This document shows, one piece after another, positions 6,679 to 14,960 of a stretch of DNA of 19,115 bases. The notes under the pieces are model-generated. The model had not been told where the DNA came from and did not search any database. It saw only the letters and a program-made list of their open reading frames with translations. Within the stretch, counting starts at the first letter, position 1. Each line of letters starts with the position of its first letter. The position numbers and the translations under genes were made by a program. Location: the NCBI GenBank assembly GCA_036389955.1, contig DASVVJ010000467.1:1-19115 (forward strand), in the 5' to 3' direction. This stretch comes from DATHBR01 sp036389955. Lineage in GTDB: Bacteria > Myxococcota > Myxococcia > Myxococcales > Myxococcaceae.

Positions 6679-7536
6679 ATGGACCCTGACGTGCTGAGCC
6701 AGTCATTCGATCAGCTGGACTGGGGTGTGGCCACCGCAAACCTGCTTGCGCAGCTAGGGGTTCGCGTCGTGGGCGATATCGTGAAGCTCACGCCGCATGA
6801 CGTGCTGGCCCGGCCCAATGGGACGCGAAGCTCCCTGCGGGAGATTCAGCAGCACCTCCGTGCGCTCGGCCTGGCGCTGTCGCCGCCTTCACCCGGGAAG
6901 ACCCCTGCGCTGCCGACGGAAGAGGACTCGGGTTGGGGGTGTCTCTTTGCCTGGCAGCCAGGAGTGGACGAAGCGGAGGCGGAGCACCGGGTCCGTCAGG
7001 CCCTGCTCGAGGTCTACGCCCGCGTGGGCGCGGAGCCGGCGGCTCCTCCGCAGCCCTTCACGACCTTGCCGCTCGAGCGCCAGACGGCCATCGCGTTGGG
7101 AGATGACGAGCTCGTCATCGAGGGCGGCCCCGTGGGCTGGGTGGCGGTGATGAGCCACCGCTGGGAGTGGTCCACCGCGGGCAAGCACCCCCTGGCGCTG
7201 GCGCTCTCGGAGCGGATGCCCGTGGTGAGTCTCACCCAGGCGCCGCCCCTGTACCGGGAGATCAGCCATTACGAGGCGGGAAAGCTCGTGGGGATGATCA
7301 CCCTCGGACCCGAGGCGCCGGACGTTCCGGCCGGGCTGCCCGCGCTGGACCTGGTGCCGCTGGCCAAGCGGGGCGAAGTGCCCATGTCGCTGCTGCGCAA
7401 GGGCCTGCACGCCTCGCACCGCACCTTCGTCAACCTGGCGGGCCTGGCCTGGGAGTCCTGGATCGGCTTCCGGCGCGTGCTGGGAGACGGGAGTGGGAAG
7501 TTGGACGACCGGGTGCTGGTGCTGCGCAAGCGGTAG
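6679..7536 (+). CDS. protein with RNA polymerase alpha-CTD-like helix-hairpin-helix domain
   Basis: This is a 285-aa protein. The ATG at 6679 follows AGGA (6669-6672) by 6 nt; the TTG codon just before it is ignored. Residues 10-67 align end to end with the C-terminal domain of the RNA polymerase alpha subunit: FDQLDWGVATAN for VDDLELTVRSAN, VGDIVKLTPHDVLARPNG for IGDLVQRTEVELLKTPNLG, SLREIQQHLRALGLALS for SLTEIKDVLASRGLSLG. Asn21 matches N268 of E. coli alpha, but the DNA-contacting R265 is Ala18, and G296 and K298 are also replaced. The remaining 200 residues, including WGCLFAWQPGVDEAEAE and LVPLAKRGEVPMSLLRKG, are unfamiliar. It is cytoplasmic, with no signal peptide. It converges on the MFS gene with 18 bp between stops. 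It may act in protein contacts rather than promoter DNA binding. Confidence 0.75.
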   Translation: MDPDVLSQSFDQLDWGVATANLLAQLGVRVVGDIVKLTPHDVLARPNGTRSSLREIQQHLRALGLALSPPSPGKTPALPTEEDSGWGCLFAWQPGVDEAEAEHRVRQALLEVYARVGAEPAAPPQPFTTLPLERQTAIALGDDELVIEGGPVGWVAVMSHRWEWSTAGKHPLALALSERMPVVSLTQAPPLYREISHYEAGKLVGMITLGPEAPDVPAGLPALDLVPLAKRGEVPMSLLRKGLHASHRTFVNLAGLAWESWIGFRRVLGDGSGKLDDRVLVLRKR

Positions 7537-7554
7537 CCCCCGCGCGCCCACTGC

Positions 7555-9297
7555 CTACTCCAGCGCGGGTGGCGACGCGGGGCCTCGCCGCAGGGGACGC
7601 TCGGGCAGGAACACCGTCACCAGCAGCGCCAGCAGCGCCACGCCGATGCACATGCGGTACACCGCCGAGGTGGCCAGGGTGAAGGCCTCCTTCGTGGCGT
7701 GCCCCACCCGGTCCACCGTGGTCAGCGCCTCTTGCTCGGCCGTGTCCAGCCGTGTCCGGGCCGCGGTGTCCCCGGCCTCACGGGCCTGCCGCCGCTGCTC
7801 GTCGAAGGAAGCACGCAGCCGGGCCTTCGTCTCTCGAGCGTGGAAGGCCTGCCCCGCTGCGTCGCCCTCGCCCACCGTGCCGGGAGCGCTGACGAAGAGC
7901 TGCTCGCGCAGCGGCGCGGGCACTCCTTCCAGGGAGTGGGCGGTGCGCGTGCGAAGCTCGCTGGCCAGCGTGCCCGCGAACACCGTGCCCATCAGCGCCA
8001 CGCCCACCGTCATGCCCAACTGCCGGAAGAAGGTCGCCGAGGCGGTGGCCACGCCGATCTGCCGGGGCTGCACCGCGTTCTGAATGGCCAGCGTGTAGAG
8101 CGGAATGGTGGGCCCCATGCCCAGGCCCATGAGCACCATCTTCGCCGTCACCGTCGCCTGCGAGGAGTCCGGTGACAGCGTGAGCCCCATCACCGTGAAG
8201 GCCCCGCTGAGCACCGTGAGCGCCACCAGCATCAGCACCCGGTAGCGCCCCACCCGCGCCGCGAGCTGCCCGGACAGCACGTTGCCCGCCACCACCCCCA
8301 GCGTCAGCGGGGTAATGGTGAGCCCCGAGCGCGTCGCCGACAGCTCCAGCACGTTCACCATGTAGAGCGGCAGGAAGGTGAACGCGGACAGGAACCCCGC
8401 GCCGATGATGAACACCGCCAGGTTGCCCAGAGCGAACGTCCTGTCCTGGAACAGCTTCAGGTCCAACAGGGGCTCGCTGGCGCGAGACTCCACCGCGAGG
8501 AAGAGCGTCACCCCCACCGCCGCCAGCACGAACAGGCCCACCACCTGCCACGAGCCCCAGGCAAACCCCAGCTCCCCGGGCGCCACGTGGCTCCGGCCCA
8601 GGCTCAGCGCGAGCAGCAGCGGCACCACCACCAACACCAGGCACGCCGCCCCCAGCAGGTCCAGCTTCGGCCGGGCCGAGCCGCGCGGCCGCAGCGCGGG
8701 CATGCGCAGGAAGATGACGGTCAGCGCCAGCGCGCCCACCGGAAGGTTGATGAAGAAGACCCAGTGCCACCCGAACGTATCGGTGATGAAGCCGCCGGCC
8801 AGCGGGCCCGCCAGGCTGGACAGGGCGAACACGCCGCCGAACAGGCCCTGGTACTTGCCGCGCTCGGCGGGGGGATACAGGTCGGCTACCACCGCCAGGG
8901 CGCTGGTGAAGAGCGACGCGCTGCCCAGCCCCTGCACCGCGCGGAAGAGGATGAGCGACATGGTGTCCCACGCCACACCGCACAGGAAGCTGCCGGTCAG
9001 GAAGATGAGGATGCCCGCCACCAGCACGGACCTGCGGCCGAACAGGTCCGACAGCTTGCCCCACAGCGGCACCATCACCGTGGAGGCCACCAGGTACGAG
9101 GTGGTGATCCACGGGTAGAGCGAGGCGGGGATGCCCAGGTCCGCCTGGAGCGCGGGCCCCGCGGTGGCAACGATGGTCTGGTCCAGCGCGGCCAGCAGCA
9201 ACCCCAGGAGCGCGCCCACCAGCGTGAACACCTTCTCCGAGCGCGTGAAGACCCCGGTGACCAGGGCCTGGGAGCCCATCGTGGAGGCGGAACCCAT
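7555..9297 (-). CDS. MFS drug:H+ antiporter, DHA2 (14-TM, EmrB/QacA-like) family
   Basis: This is an inner-membrane exporter of about 580 aa. Diagnostic motifs are in the right places: LDQTIVATAGPALQADLG in TM1 (motif D1), GKLSDLFGRRS in the TM2-3 loop (motif A, about 80-90), RAVQGLGSAS in TM4, GPLAGGFITDTFGWHW with FFINLPVGAL in TM5 (motif C), and LPLYMVNVL in the C-terminal half. A hydrophilic, charged loop of about 80 residues rich in Arg/Glu (roughly 465-540) separates the last two helices, a feature of this family. The start is uncertain. An ATG at 9297 lacks a Shine-Dalgarno, as does one at 9279, and the frame extends to a TTG at 9357. It is divergent from the carbonic-anhydrase-like gene and no regulator is adjacent. 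The substrate cannot be deduced. Confidence 0.92.
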   Translation of the reverse strand: MGSASTMGSQALVTGVFTRSEKVFTLVGALLGLLLAALDQTIVATAGPALQADLGIPASLYPWITTSYLVASTVMVPLWGKLSDLFGRRSVLVAGILIFLTGSFLCGVAWDTMSLILFRAVQGLGSASLFTSALAVVADLYPPAERGKYQGLFGGVFALSSLAGPLAGGFITDTFGWHWVFFINLPVGALALTVIFLRMPALRPRGSARPKLDLLGAACLVLVVVPLLLALSLGRSHVAPGELGFAWGSWQVVGLFVLAAVGVTLFLAVESRASEPLLDLKLFQDRTFALGNLAVFIIGAGFLSAFTFLPLYMVNVLELSATRSGLTITPLTLGVVAGNVLSGQLAARVGRYRVLMLVALTVLSGAFTVMGLTLSPDSSQATVTAKMVLMGLGMGPTIPLYTLAIQNAVQPRQIGVATASATFFRQLGMTVGVALMGTVFAGTLASELRTRTAHSLEGVPAPLREQLFVSAPGTVGEGDAAGQAFHARETKARLRASFDEQRRQAREAGDTAARTRLDTAEQEALTTVDRVGHATKEAFTLATSAVYRMCIGVALLALLVTVFLPERPLRRGPASPPALE

Positions 9298-9425
9298 AGC
9301 TGAGTGGGAGGAAGCTGGGGACGGAGGGGTGTTCTGGGCACCTACCTGAAGGCGCAAGGCCCCGGAGCGGTGCGTCTGGCCGCCTGCTTCTTGGGCGGGG
9401 CGGCGGGGGCGCCTAGGCTTGGCGC

Positions 9426-9884
9426 ATGTCCAAGCCCTTTGTCTCCAAGGTTCACTACGAAGCCTCTCATCCTCACGTGCTCGCCATCTACTGCTCGGAC
9501 GGGCGCTTCACGGATGCGGTGGAGGACCTGGCCATGCACCTGGGGCACGAGCGCATCGACACGCTCACCCTGCCCGGAGGCCCCGGGCTGCTCAACCGCT
9601 GGTCGGCGGACTACCTGGAGAGCGAGGTGGTCAGCCGCGCGGCGCATTTCCTCATCAAGGGCCACGACATCATCGAGGTGCTGCTGCTGGCGCACGAGGG
9701 CTGTGGCTACTACAAGCAGCGTCACGGGGCGCTGGGCGAGGAGTTCATCGCCGAGCAGCAGGTGAAGGATTTGCAGGAGGCCGCCGCGGAGCTGCAGAAG
9801 GCGCACCCGGGCCTCAGCATTCAGACCTATATGGTGCGTCCGGACGGAACGCAGATCCGCTTCGAGCCCCTCTCCTCCTCTTGA
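9426..9884 (+). CDS. short beta-carbonic-anhydrase-like zinc protein
   Basis: This 152-aa cytoplasmic protein shows both beta-carbonic anhydrase signatures. One is C-x-D-x-R in YCSDGRF (Cys23, Asp25, Arg27), giving one zinc ligand plus the Asp/Arg dyad. The other is H-x-x-C in HEGCGYY (His90, Cys93), giving the other two ligands. It is shorter than the usual 190-230 aa: the N-terminal helices and the TANR-like stretch between the motifs are missing, replaced by LTLPGGPGLLNRW, and the C-terminal half is reduced. It may hydrate CO2 or be a divergent relative with another role. There is no clear Shine-Dalgarno before the ATG. It lies 11 bp upstream of a cysteine desulfurase on the same strand, so the two are probably cotranscribed. 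Confidence 0.75.
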   Translation: MSKPFVSKVHYEASHPHVLAIYCSDGRFTDAVEDLAMHLGHERIDTLTLPGGPGLLNRWSADYLESEVVSRAAHFLIKGHDIIEVLLLAHEGCGYYKQRHGALGEEFIAEQQVKDLQEAAAELQKAHPGLSIQTYMVRPDGTQIRFEPLSSS

Positions 9885-9895
9885 CCTGAGCCGCC

Positions 9896-11050
9896 ATGTC
9901 CAGCCCCGAGCGACCGATCTACCTCGACTACAACGCGACCACACCGGTGGCGCCCGAGGTGCTGGAGGCGATGCTGCCGTACCTGCGCGAGGAGTTCGGC
10001 AACCCGTCGAGCACGCACCCGTATGGCCGGCGCGCGCGCCAGGCGGTGGAGCGGGCCCGGGAGCAGGTGGCGGCGCTGCTGGGCGCCCGGCCTGAGGAGA
10101 TCTACTTCACCGGCAGCGGCACCGAGGCCAACAACCTGGCGATTCGCGGGGTGGCGGAGGCCCGGCCGGAGCGGCGGCACGTGCTGACCTCCACGCTGGA
10201 GCACCCGGCCACCGCGCTGCCCTGCCGCCACCTGGAGCGCCTGGGCTGGGCGGTGACGCGGGTGAAGGCGGACCAGGACGGGCGGGTGCAGGTGGAGGAG
10301 GCCGCCGCGGCGCTGCGCGAGGACACGCTGCTGATGACGGTGATGCACGCCAACAACGAGACGGGCGTGCTGCAGCCGGTGCGGGAGCTGGCGGCGCTGG
10401 CGCGAGGGCGCGGGGTGTTGGTGCACACGGACGCGGCGCAGTCAGTGGGCAAGGTGCCGGTGGAGGTGGAGGCGCTGGGGGTGGACCTGCTCACGCTGGT
10501 GGGGCACAAGCTGTACGCGCCCAAGGGCGTGGGCGCGCTCTACGTGCGCAAGGGCACGCCGCTCAAGCCCTTCACCCTGGGCGGCGGGCAGGAGCACGGG
10601 CTGCGGCCCGGGACGGAGAACGTGCCGTACATGGTGGGGCTGGGCGCGGCGTGTGAGCTGGCTCGCGGGCGGCTGGAGCAGGGCATGGTGGCGCTGACGG
10701 AGCTGCGCGAGCGGCTCTGGTGGCGGCTGCAGGCGGAGGTGCCGGGCATGCGGCTCAACGGGCACCCCACGGAGCGGCTGCCCAACACGCTCAACGTGCG
10801 GTTTCCCTCGGTGAAGGGCAGCGCGGTGCTGGCGGGAGCGCCGGAGGTGGCGGCCTCCACGGGCTCGGCGTGCCACGAGGGAGCAGAGACGGCCTCGGCG
10901 GTGCTGCTGGCCATGGGGCTGGGGCCCGAGGAGGCGCTGGGCGCGGTGCGGCTGACACTGGGCCACGGCACCACGGCCGAGGACGTGGACGTGGCGGCCA
11001 CGGCGCTGGCCCGGGCGTGGCGCGCGGCGGCGGGCCCGGCGGCGAGCTGA
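9896..11050 (+). CDS. cysteine desulfurase, class V PLP aminotransferase (NifS/IscS-like)
   Basis: This 384-aa PLP enzyme takes sulfur from cysteine as a persulfide and releases alanine. Recognised parts: IYLDYNATTPVAPEVLEAM at the N-terminus, the FGNPSSTHPYGR loop, FTGSGTEANNLAI, LEHPA with the ring-stacking His, HTDAAQSVGKVPV, the PLP-binding Lys205 in VGHKLYAPKG, RPGTENVPYMVGLG, and the persulfide-forming Cys326 in STGSACHEG on the mobile loop typical of group I enzymes. Length is normal for the family. No iscU, iscA or ferredoxin gene is in view, so this is likely an extra, non-ISC-operon desulfurase. It follows the carbonic-anhydrase-like gene by 11 bp and converges on the O-antigen-ligase gene with 9 bp between stops. 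Confidence 0.93.
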   Translation: MSSPERPIYLDYNATTPVAPEVLEAMLPYLREEFGNPSSTHPYGRRARQAVERAREQVAALLGARPEEIYFTGSGTEANNLAIRGVAEARPERRHVLTSTLEHPATALPCRHLERLGWAVTRVKADQDGRVQVEEAAAALREDTLLMTVMHANNETGVLQPVRELAALARGRGVLVHTDAAQSVGKVPVEVEALGVDLLTLVGHKLYAPKGVGALYVRKGTPLKPFTLGGGQEHGLRPGTENVPYMVGLGAACELARGRLEQGMVALTELRERLWWRLQAEVPGMRLNGHPTERLPNTLNVRFPSVKGSAVLAGAPEVAASTGSACHEGAETASAVLLAMGLGPEEALGAVRLTLGHGTTAEDVDVAATALARAWRAAAGPAAS

Positions 11051-11059
11051 GTCCCGGAC

Positions 11060-13492
11060 TCACGGTGGCGTGGGCGCGTGGCCCAGCCGGCGCAGGGCCT
11101 CGAGTGCCGCGGGATGGCCGGGCTGCAGGCCGAGGAGCCGGCGGTATTGGGTGAGGGCCTCTTCCCGCGCACCGGTTTGCTCGAGGACCTGGGCCAGGAC
11201 CAGGTGCGCCTGAGGACTCTCGGGGGCCTGGGCTACGGCGGCCTCCGCGGCCTGGCGGGCCTCTTCGCCGCGGCCGGATTCCAGCAGCGCCGCCGCGAGG
11301 TTGCCGGAGGCGGCCACCCAGGAGGCGAGGTCTCCGTGCCATTCACCTTCTAGCGCCTCGCGCAGTAACGTGGCGGCCTGCGCGGCCTGGCCCTCCTGGA
11401 GGGTGAGGTAGCCGAGCTGGGCGCGCGGTGGGCCGAAGCGCGGATAGAGCTCGACGGCGCGTAAGGCATAGCGCCGGGCCGTGCGGGGATCTCCCAGGCG
11501 CAGCGCGGCGTTGGCGGCCTGGACATGGAAGTTGGCCTCGTGCGGGTCTCGGGCGAGCGCCTCATCGAAGGCGGCGTAGGCCTGGGTGGGAGCGGCCATG
11601 TTCAAGGCGGCGAACTCGGTGAGCATGGCGCCCAGCCGGGCCCGGTGCTGGGCATCGGCAGGCACGAGAGAGACGGCACGCTGAAAGGCCTCGAGGGCGC
11701 GGGAGAGCCGCCGCGTGCGCTCGGCAGCGTCCGGGGTGAGGGTGGCGGTGAGCTGGAGCGCGGCGCCGCGGCGGGCCCAGTAGAGGGACTGAGTGGGATT
11801 CAAGGCCGTGGCACGCTCGAAGGCAGCGGCGGCCTGCTCGGGAGCGGTGGGCATCAGCAGGTCTCCCTCGAGCGCCGCCTGACTGGCGCGATACGGCCGG
11901 AAGACGAGGAAGTACGCGAGCGCGACAGCCCCCGCGCCCACGGCCCACCGCACCCAGGCCCGCCCCGTGCTGGGCGGAGCCGGAGAAGAGGCGGCAGGCA
12001 TCGCCCGTCGAAGGCCAAAGAGGACCGCACCGGTAACACCCGCAAGCACAAGCAACGCGGTGCTGGCCTGAGAGCCCACGGGCTCCTGGAGCGAGGGGCC
12101 GCCCAGGAAGTTGTAGGCAAACACCAGCAGCACCAGTCCACCCGAGGCCCACAGCGCCCCAACCCCCTCTCCCTCCGGGAGAGGGCCGGGGTGAGGGTTC
12201 CCTTCCACGCGCCGTGCTCCACCCCCGAGGCCCGAGAGCACCCCGGCAAACGAGAAGAAGAGCGCCCCGGTGGCGATGACGGTGAAGCCAAAGAGCCCCT
12301 GAACCACGAAAGCGGCCAGGCCCGCGAAGAGGGCCAGCAGCAGCGGCCGTTCCTCGCGCGGAACAGTCCGCCAGGCGCGCGGTCCAGCCGTGACAAGCCC
12401 CACGGTCATGACGAGTAAGGCACCCAGCCCCACCAGTCCCTGGGTGGCAAGCACCTGGAGCACATCCGAGTGAGCCCGGTAGGGCGTGGTGTCCCACTCG
12501 AGCATCCAGTACGCGGGCTCACGGTGTTGCTGGAAGGCGAGCGCGAACGCGTCCAGCCCACAGCCCAGCAGCGGATGCTCGAGGAAGATGCGCCAGGCCG
12601 CGCGCCAGAGGAAGTGACGGGCGCCGGGATCCGCAAAGTGGCGGGCGCGCTCGGAGAGCAGCGCAGGCAACTCCCCCGAGCCAGGCGCCGCCAGCAGGAA
12701 GAACGCAGCCAGGCCCGCCGGAACGAGGACCAGCGCCACCGCCCACCCCCGCAGCCTCCCCCAGAGCCCCAGCACCCGCGCTCCCACCACGAGCACTCCC
12801 AGCGCCGCAGCCACCGCGGCCCACGCCGCGCGGGACAGGGAGGCGGTCACCGCGAAAGCACACAGCACGCCCGTGAGCGCGAAGGGAACCCGGGCCGCCC
12901 CCGAGGCGCGCAGCCCGAGCACGCCCACGAGCGGCAGCGCCATGGCCAGATACGCGCCGAGGAAGTTGGGATGAGCCAGCGTGGAGAACGGGCGGACCGC
13001 ACCCGCGAAGGAAGCCGCGCGAGCCCACGGCATCGGGTCCCACCCCAGCCACTGGAGCACCGCATAGCCCGCGGCGGCGGCGGCCCCCAGCACCGGAGCC
13101 AGCAACACCCGGCGCGCGGCCTCCGGCGTCCGGCACAGGGCACGGGTGGCGAAGAACAGCCCCGCCAGGGCCAGCACGGTCGGCACACCCGCCAGCGAGT
13201 CCGCCGCGCCCACCAGCGAAGTCCACCGGCTGACCGAGCCCACGGTCGAGGCCAGCGCCGAGCCCACGAAGAGCACCACGCCCACCGTGAGCGCCTCGGG
13301 CCGCGCTGCCCGAAAGGACACCTCCCCCGCCAACAGCGCCGCGAGGGCCAACACCGCCAGCAGCAGCAGGGCCAGCTTGTTGAGCTCGAAGTGCTCGGCG
13401 GTGGCGCGGGAGAAGACGACGGGCGAGAGCGCCAGGTGAACGAACAGGACGAAGCCCGCCGAGGCCCGCGCTCCCGGCAGCCGCGGGCTCAC
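11060..13492 (-). CDS. O-antigen ligase/polymerase-like membrane protein with C-terminal TPR repeats
   Basis: This is an 810-aa inner-membrane protein. The frame runs far upstream without a stop, but coding starts at GTG 13492, which overlaps the previous gene's TGA as GTGA with AAGGTGGA just before it. The frame above 13492 is a shadow of that gene. About twelve hydrophobic helices fill residues 10-540. The Wzy/WaaL-type signatures are STLAHPNFLGAYLAMALPL, and LLGCGLDAF followed by a long periplasmic loop with AHSDVLQVLATQGLVGLG. Residues about 545-805 form TPR repeats (AFERATALNPTQSLYWAR, EALARDPHEANFHVQAANAA, RAVELYPRFGPPRAQLGYL, QYRRLLGLQPGHPAALEAL). It probably polymerises or ligates a surface polysaccharide, with the TPRs recruiting partners. 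A PHPGPLPEGEG repeat is inserted in frame near residue 437. Confidence 0.85.
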   Translation of the reverse strand: MSPRLPGARASAGFVLFVHLALSPVVFSRATAEHFELNKLALLLLAVLALAALLAGEVSFRAARPEALTVGVVLFVGSALASTVGSVSRWTSLVGAADSLAGVPTVLALAGLFFATRALCRTPEAARRVLLAPVLGAAAAAGYAVLQWLGWDPMPWARAASFAGAVRPFSTLAHPNFLGAYLAMALPLVGVLGLRASGAARVPFALTGVLCAFAVTASLSRAAWAAVAAALGVLVVGARVLGLWGRLRGWAVALVLVPAGLAAFFLLAAPGSGELPALLSERARHFADPGARHFLWRAAWRIFLEHPLLGCGLDAFALAFQQHREPAYWMLEWDTTPYRAHSDVLQVLATQGLVGLGALLVMTVGLVTAGPRAWRTVPREERPLLLALFAGLAAFVVQGLFGFTVIATGALFFSFAGVLSGLGGGARRVEGNPHPGPLPEGEGVGALWASGGLVLLVFAYNFLGGPSLQEPVGSQASTALLVLAGVTGAVLFGLRRAMPAASSPAPPSTGRAWVRWAVGAGAVALAYFLVFRPYRASQAALEGDLLMPTAPEQAAAAFERATALNPTQSLYWARRGAALQLTATLTPDAAERTRRLSRALEAFQRAVSLVPADAQHRARLGAMLTEFAALNMAAPTQAYAAFDEALARDPHEANFHVQAANAALRLGDPRTARRYALRAVELYPRFGPPRAQLGYLTLQEGQAAQAATLLREALEGEWHGDLASWVAASGNLAAALLESGRGEEARQAAEAAVAQAPESPQAHLVLAQVLEQTGAREEALTQYRRLLGLQPGHPAALEALRRLGHAPTPP
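12163..12197. repeat. REP-like palindromic element inside coding sequence
   Basis: CCCTCTCCC (12165-12173) and GGGAGAGGG (12177-12185) form a perfect 9-bp inverted repeat with a 3-nt loop, followed by CCGGGGTGAGGG. Read in the host gene it translates as NPHPGPLPEGEGV. From memory this is a dispersed palindromic repeat seen in many GC-rich genomes, myxobacteria included. Here it sits in frame in a hydrophilic loop between two membrane helices of the O-antigen-ligase-like protein and causes no frameshift. Confidence 0.75.
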
Positions 13493-14895
13493 TCCACCTT
13501 GACCGTGGCGAACGTGTCGGGGATTTCCTCGGACTCGGCGGCCACGTGGTAGAGGCCCGGAGTGGACGGTGCCGTGTACACCCCTCCTTGAGTCACCGTG
13601 CCACCGCCGCTCTCCAGCACGCGCCACACCAGCCCCGGCGCATACCCCACGCCCGGCGGAGAGGTGAGGCCGGACAGGAGCGCGGAGAACGTCGTTGACG
13701 CACCGGGCCGCAGCGTCAGGGTGCTGGGGTTGATGGCCAGCGAGTACACGGGCAACCGCGTCACCAGCACGGGCACCTCGGCGCTGCGCGAGGGGTCCGC
13801 GACGCTCGTGGCCACCACCGTATAAGAGGAGGAGGACACCCCACTGGCGAGCTCGGGCGCCGTGTAAAGGCCCGCCGAGGTGATGGAGCCGCCCCGGCTG
13901 CCCTCGCGGATGCTCCACGTCACCGCCGGGTTCGGCGTGCCCGAGACGCTCGCCGTGAAGCTCTGCTGGCCCTGGGGCGGCACCGAGGGACTTTGAGGAG
14001 CAATCCACACGGAGACGCCCGCGGGCTGCCGCACCTCCACGCGCGTGAGGGCCCTCTTGGCCGGATCGCTCTCGGGCGCCACGGCGACGGTGAACCGGCC
14101 CGTGCCCTGCGGAGCCAGGTAGAGCCCCGCCGCGGTGAGGCCTCCTCCCTGCGGCTCCAGCACGCTCCACCTCAACGAGGTGGAGTAGCGCACGCCATAC
14201 ACCGCCCCGGTGAACCGGAAGAACTGGCCGGACACGACACTGGGGTCCACCGGCGCGAGGGTGGCCGAGGCCACGAAGTTCCGCGTCACCGTCACCGTCG
14301 CCGTGCCCTTCGCCCGCGCATCCGCCACGCTGGTGGCCTCCACGGTGAACGTGCCCGGGGCCGTGGGCGCCGTGTACGTGCCGCTCGAGTTGAGGGTGCC
14401 CCCGGTGGCGCCCTCCAGCACGCGCCAGGTGACGCCCGTGTCCGTGGCCCCGGTTACCGTGGCCGAGAACGTCTGCCGTCCATCCACCTGCACCGTCACC
14501 GGGTTGGGCACCAGGGTGATGGCTACGCTCGTCACCGGCACCACCGTGACCGTGGCGGTGGCGCTGCTGCCGGAGTCCGCCACGCTGGTGGCCTTCACCT
14601 GATAAGTGCCTGCCGTCGCCGGAGCGGTGTACACGCCCGCGGAGGTGATGGTGCCCTCCGACTCTCCTCCCGGAACGCTCCAGGTGACGGAGGGCTCGTC
14701 CGTGCCCGTCACCTCCGCGGTGAACAGCATGCTCTCGCCCGCGGTGACCGTGGCGGAGGCCGGGTTGATCGCAACCTCCACCTGTTCCCCGGTACAGCCC
14801 CCCGCGAGCAACACGCAGAGCAGCAGCCAGAGGGCAGAGAGGCACTCCGCCGCACGGCCGGAGTGGAAGGGACGAAGGGGTAGAGTGGAGAGCAC
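13489..14895 (-). CDS. lipoprotein with five tandem bacterial Ig-like repeats
   Basis: This 468-aa exported protein starts at GTG 14895, with AGGGG almost touching it. The N-terminal helix ALWLLLCVLLAGGC places a probable lipidated Cys34, though AGG at -3 to -1 is a weak lipobox. The rest is five repeats of about 85-95 residues (roughly 38-120, 121-212, 213-300, 301-392, 393-468). Each begins with a V.INPxS/P strand and VxxGQxxxFxAxVxG, passes VTWxVxEGxxGGT(I/L), and ends G.YTAPxxxGxYxVxATSxAD, the usual Big/He_PIG-like pattern of surface adhesins. The third repeat departs most. The stop overlaps the start of the O-antigen-ligase gene, so expression is coupled. It is likely a cell-surface or polysaccharide-associated protein. 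Its partner and ligand are unknown. Confidence 0.85.
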   Translation of the reverse strand: MLSTLPLRPFHSGRAAECLSALWLLLCVLLAGGCTGEQVEVAINPASATVTAGESMLFTAEVTGTDEPSVTWSVPGGESEGTITSAGVYTAPATAGTYQVKATSVADSGSSATATVTVVPVTSVAITLVPNPVTVQVDGRQTFSATVTGATDTGVTWRVLEGATGGTLNSSGTYTAPTAPGTFTVEATSVADARAKGTATVTVTRNFVASATLAPVDPSVVSGQFFRFTGAVYGVRYSTSLRWSVLEPQGGGLTAAGLYLAPQGTGRFTVAVAPESDPAKRALTRVEVRQPAGVSVWIAPQSPSVPPQGQQSFTASVSGTPNPAVTWSIREGSRGGSITSAGLYTAPELASGVSSSSYTVVATSVADPSRSAEVPVLVTRLPVYSLAINPSTLTLRPGASTTFSALLSGLTSPPGVGYAPGLVWRVLESGGGTVTQGGVYTAPSTPGLYHVAAESEEIPDTFATVKVE

Positions 14896-14919
14896 CCCTG
14901 AACTCTAGTGAAGTTCCAG

Positions 14920-14960
14920 AAAAAATGGGGGCGGGCCAGGATCCCCCACCCTGGCCCGCC
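14920..14960 (-). terminator. intrinsic terminator/attenuator upstream of the Ig-repeat gene
   Basis: On the minus strand a perfect 11-bp stem, GGCGGGCCAGG (14960-14950) with CCTGGCCCGCC (14940-14930), has a 9-nt loop and is followed by CCCA and six T (14925-14920). It lies only 24 bp before the GTG of the Ig-repeat gene, and no minus-strand gene lies upstream for it to end. It therefore either attenuates transcription of the operon, ends a small RNA, or blocks antisense transcription. Confidence 0.7.

Noticed and set aside
13598..14602. Plus-strand open frames rich in Thr/Val/Ser within the Ig-repeat gene
   Set aside because: They are mirror translations of the Ig repeats caused by GC-rich codon bias and have no start signals.
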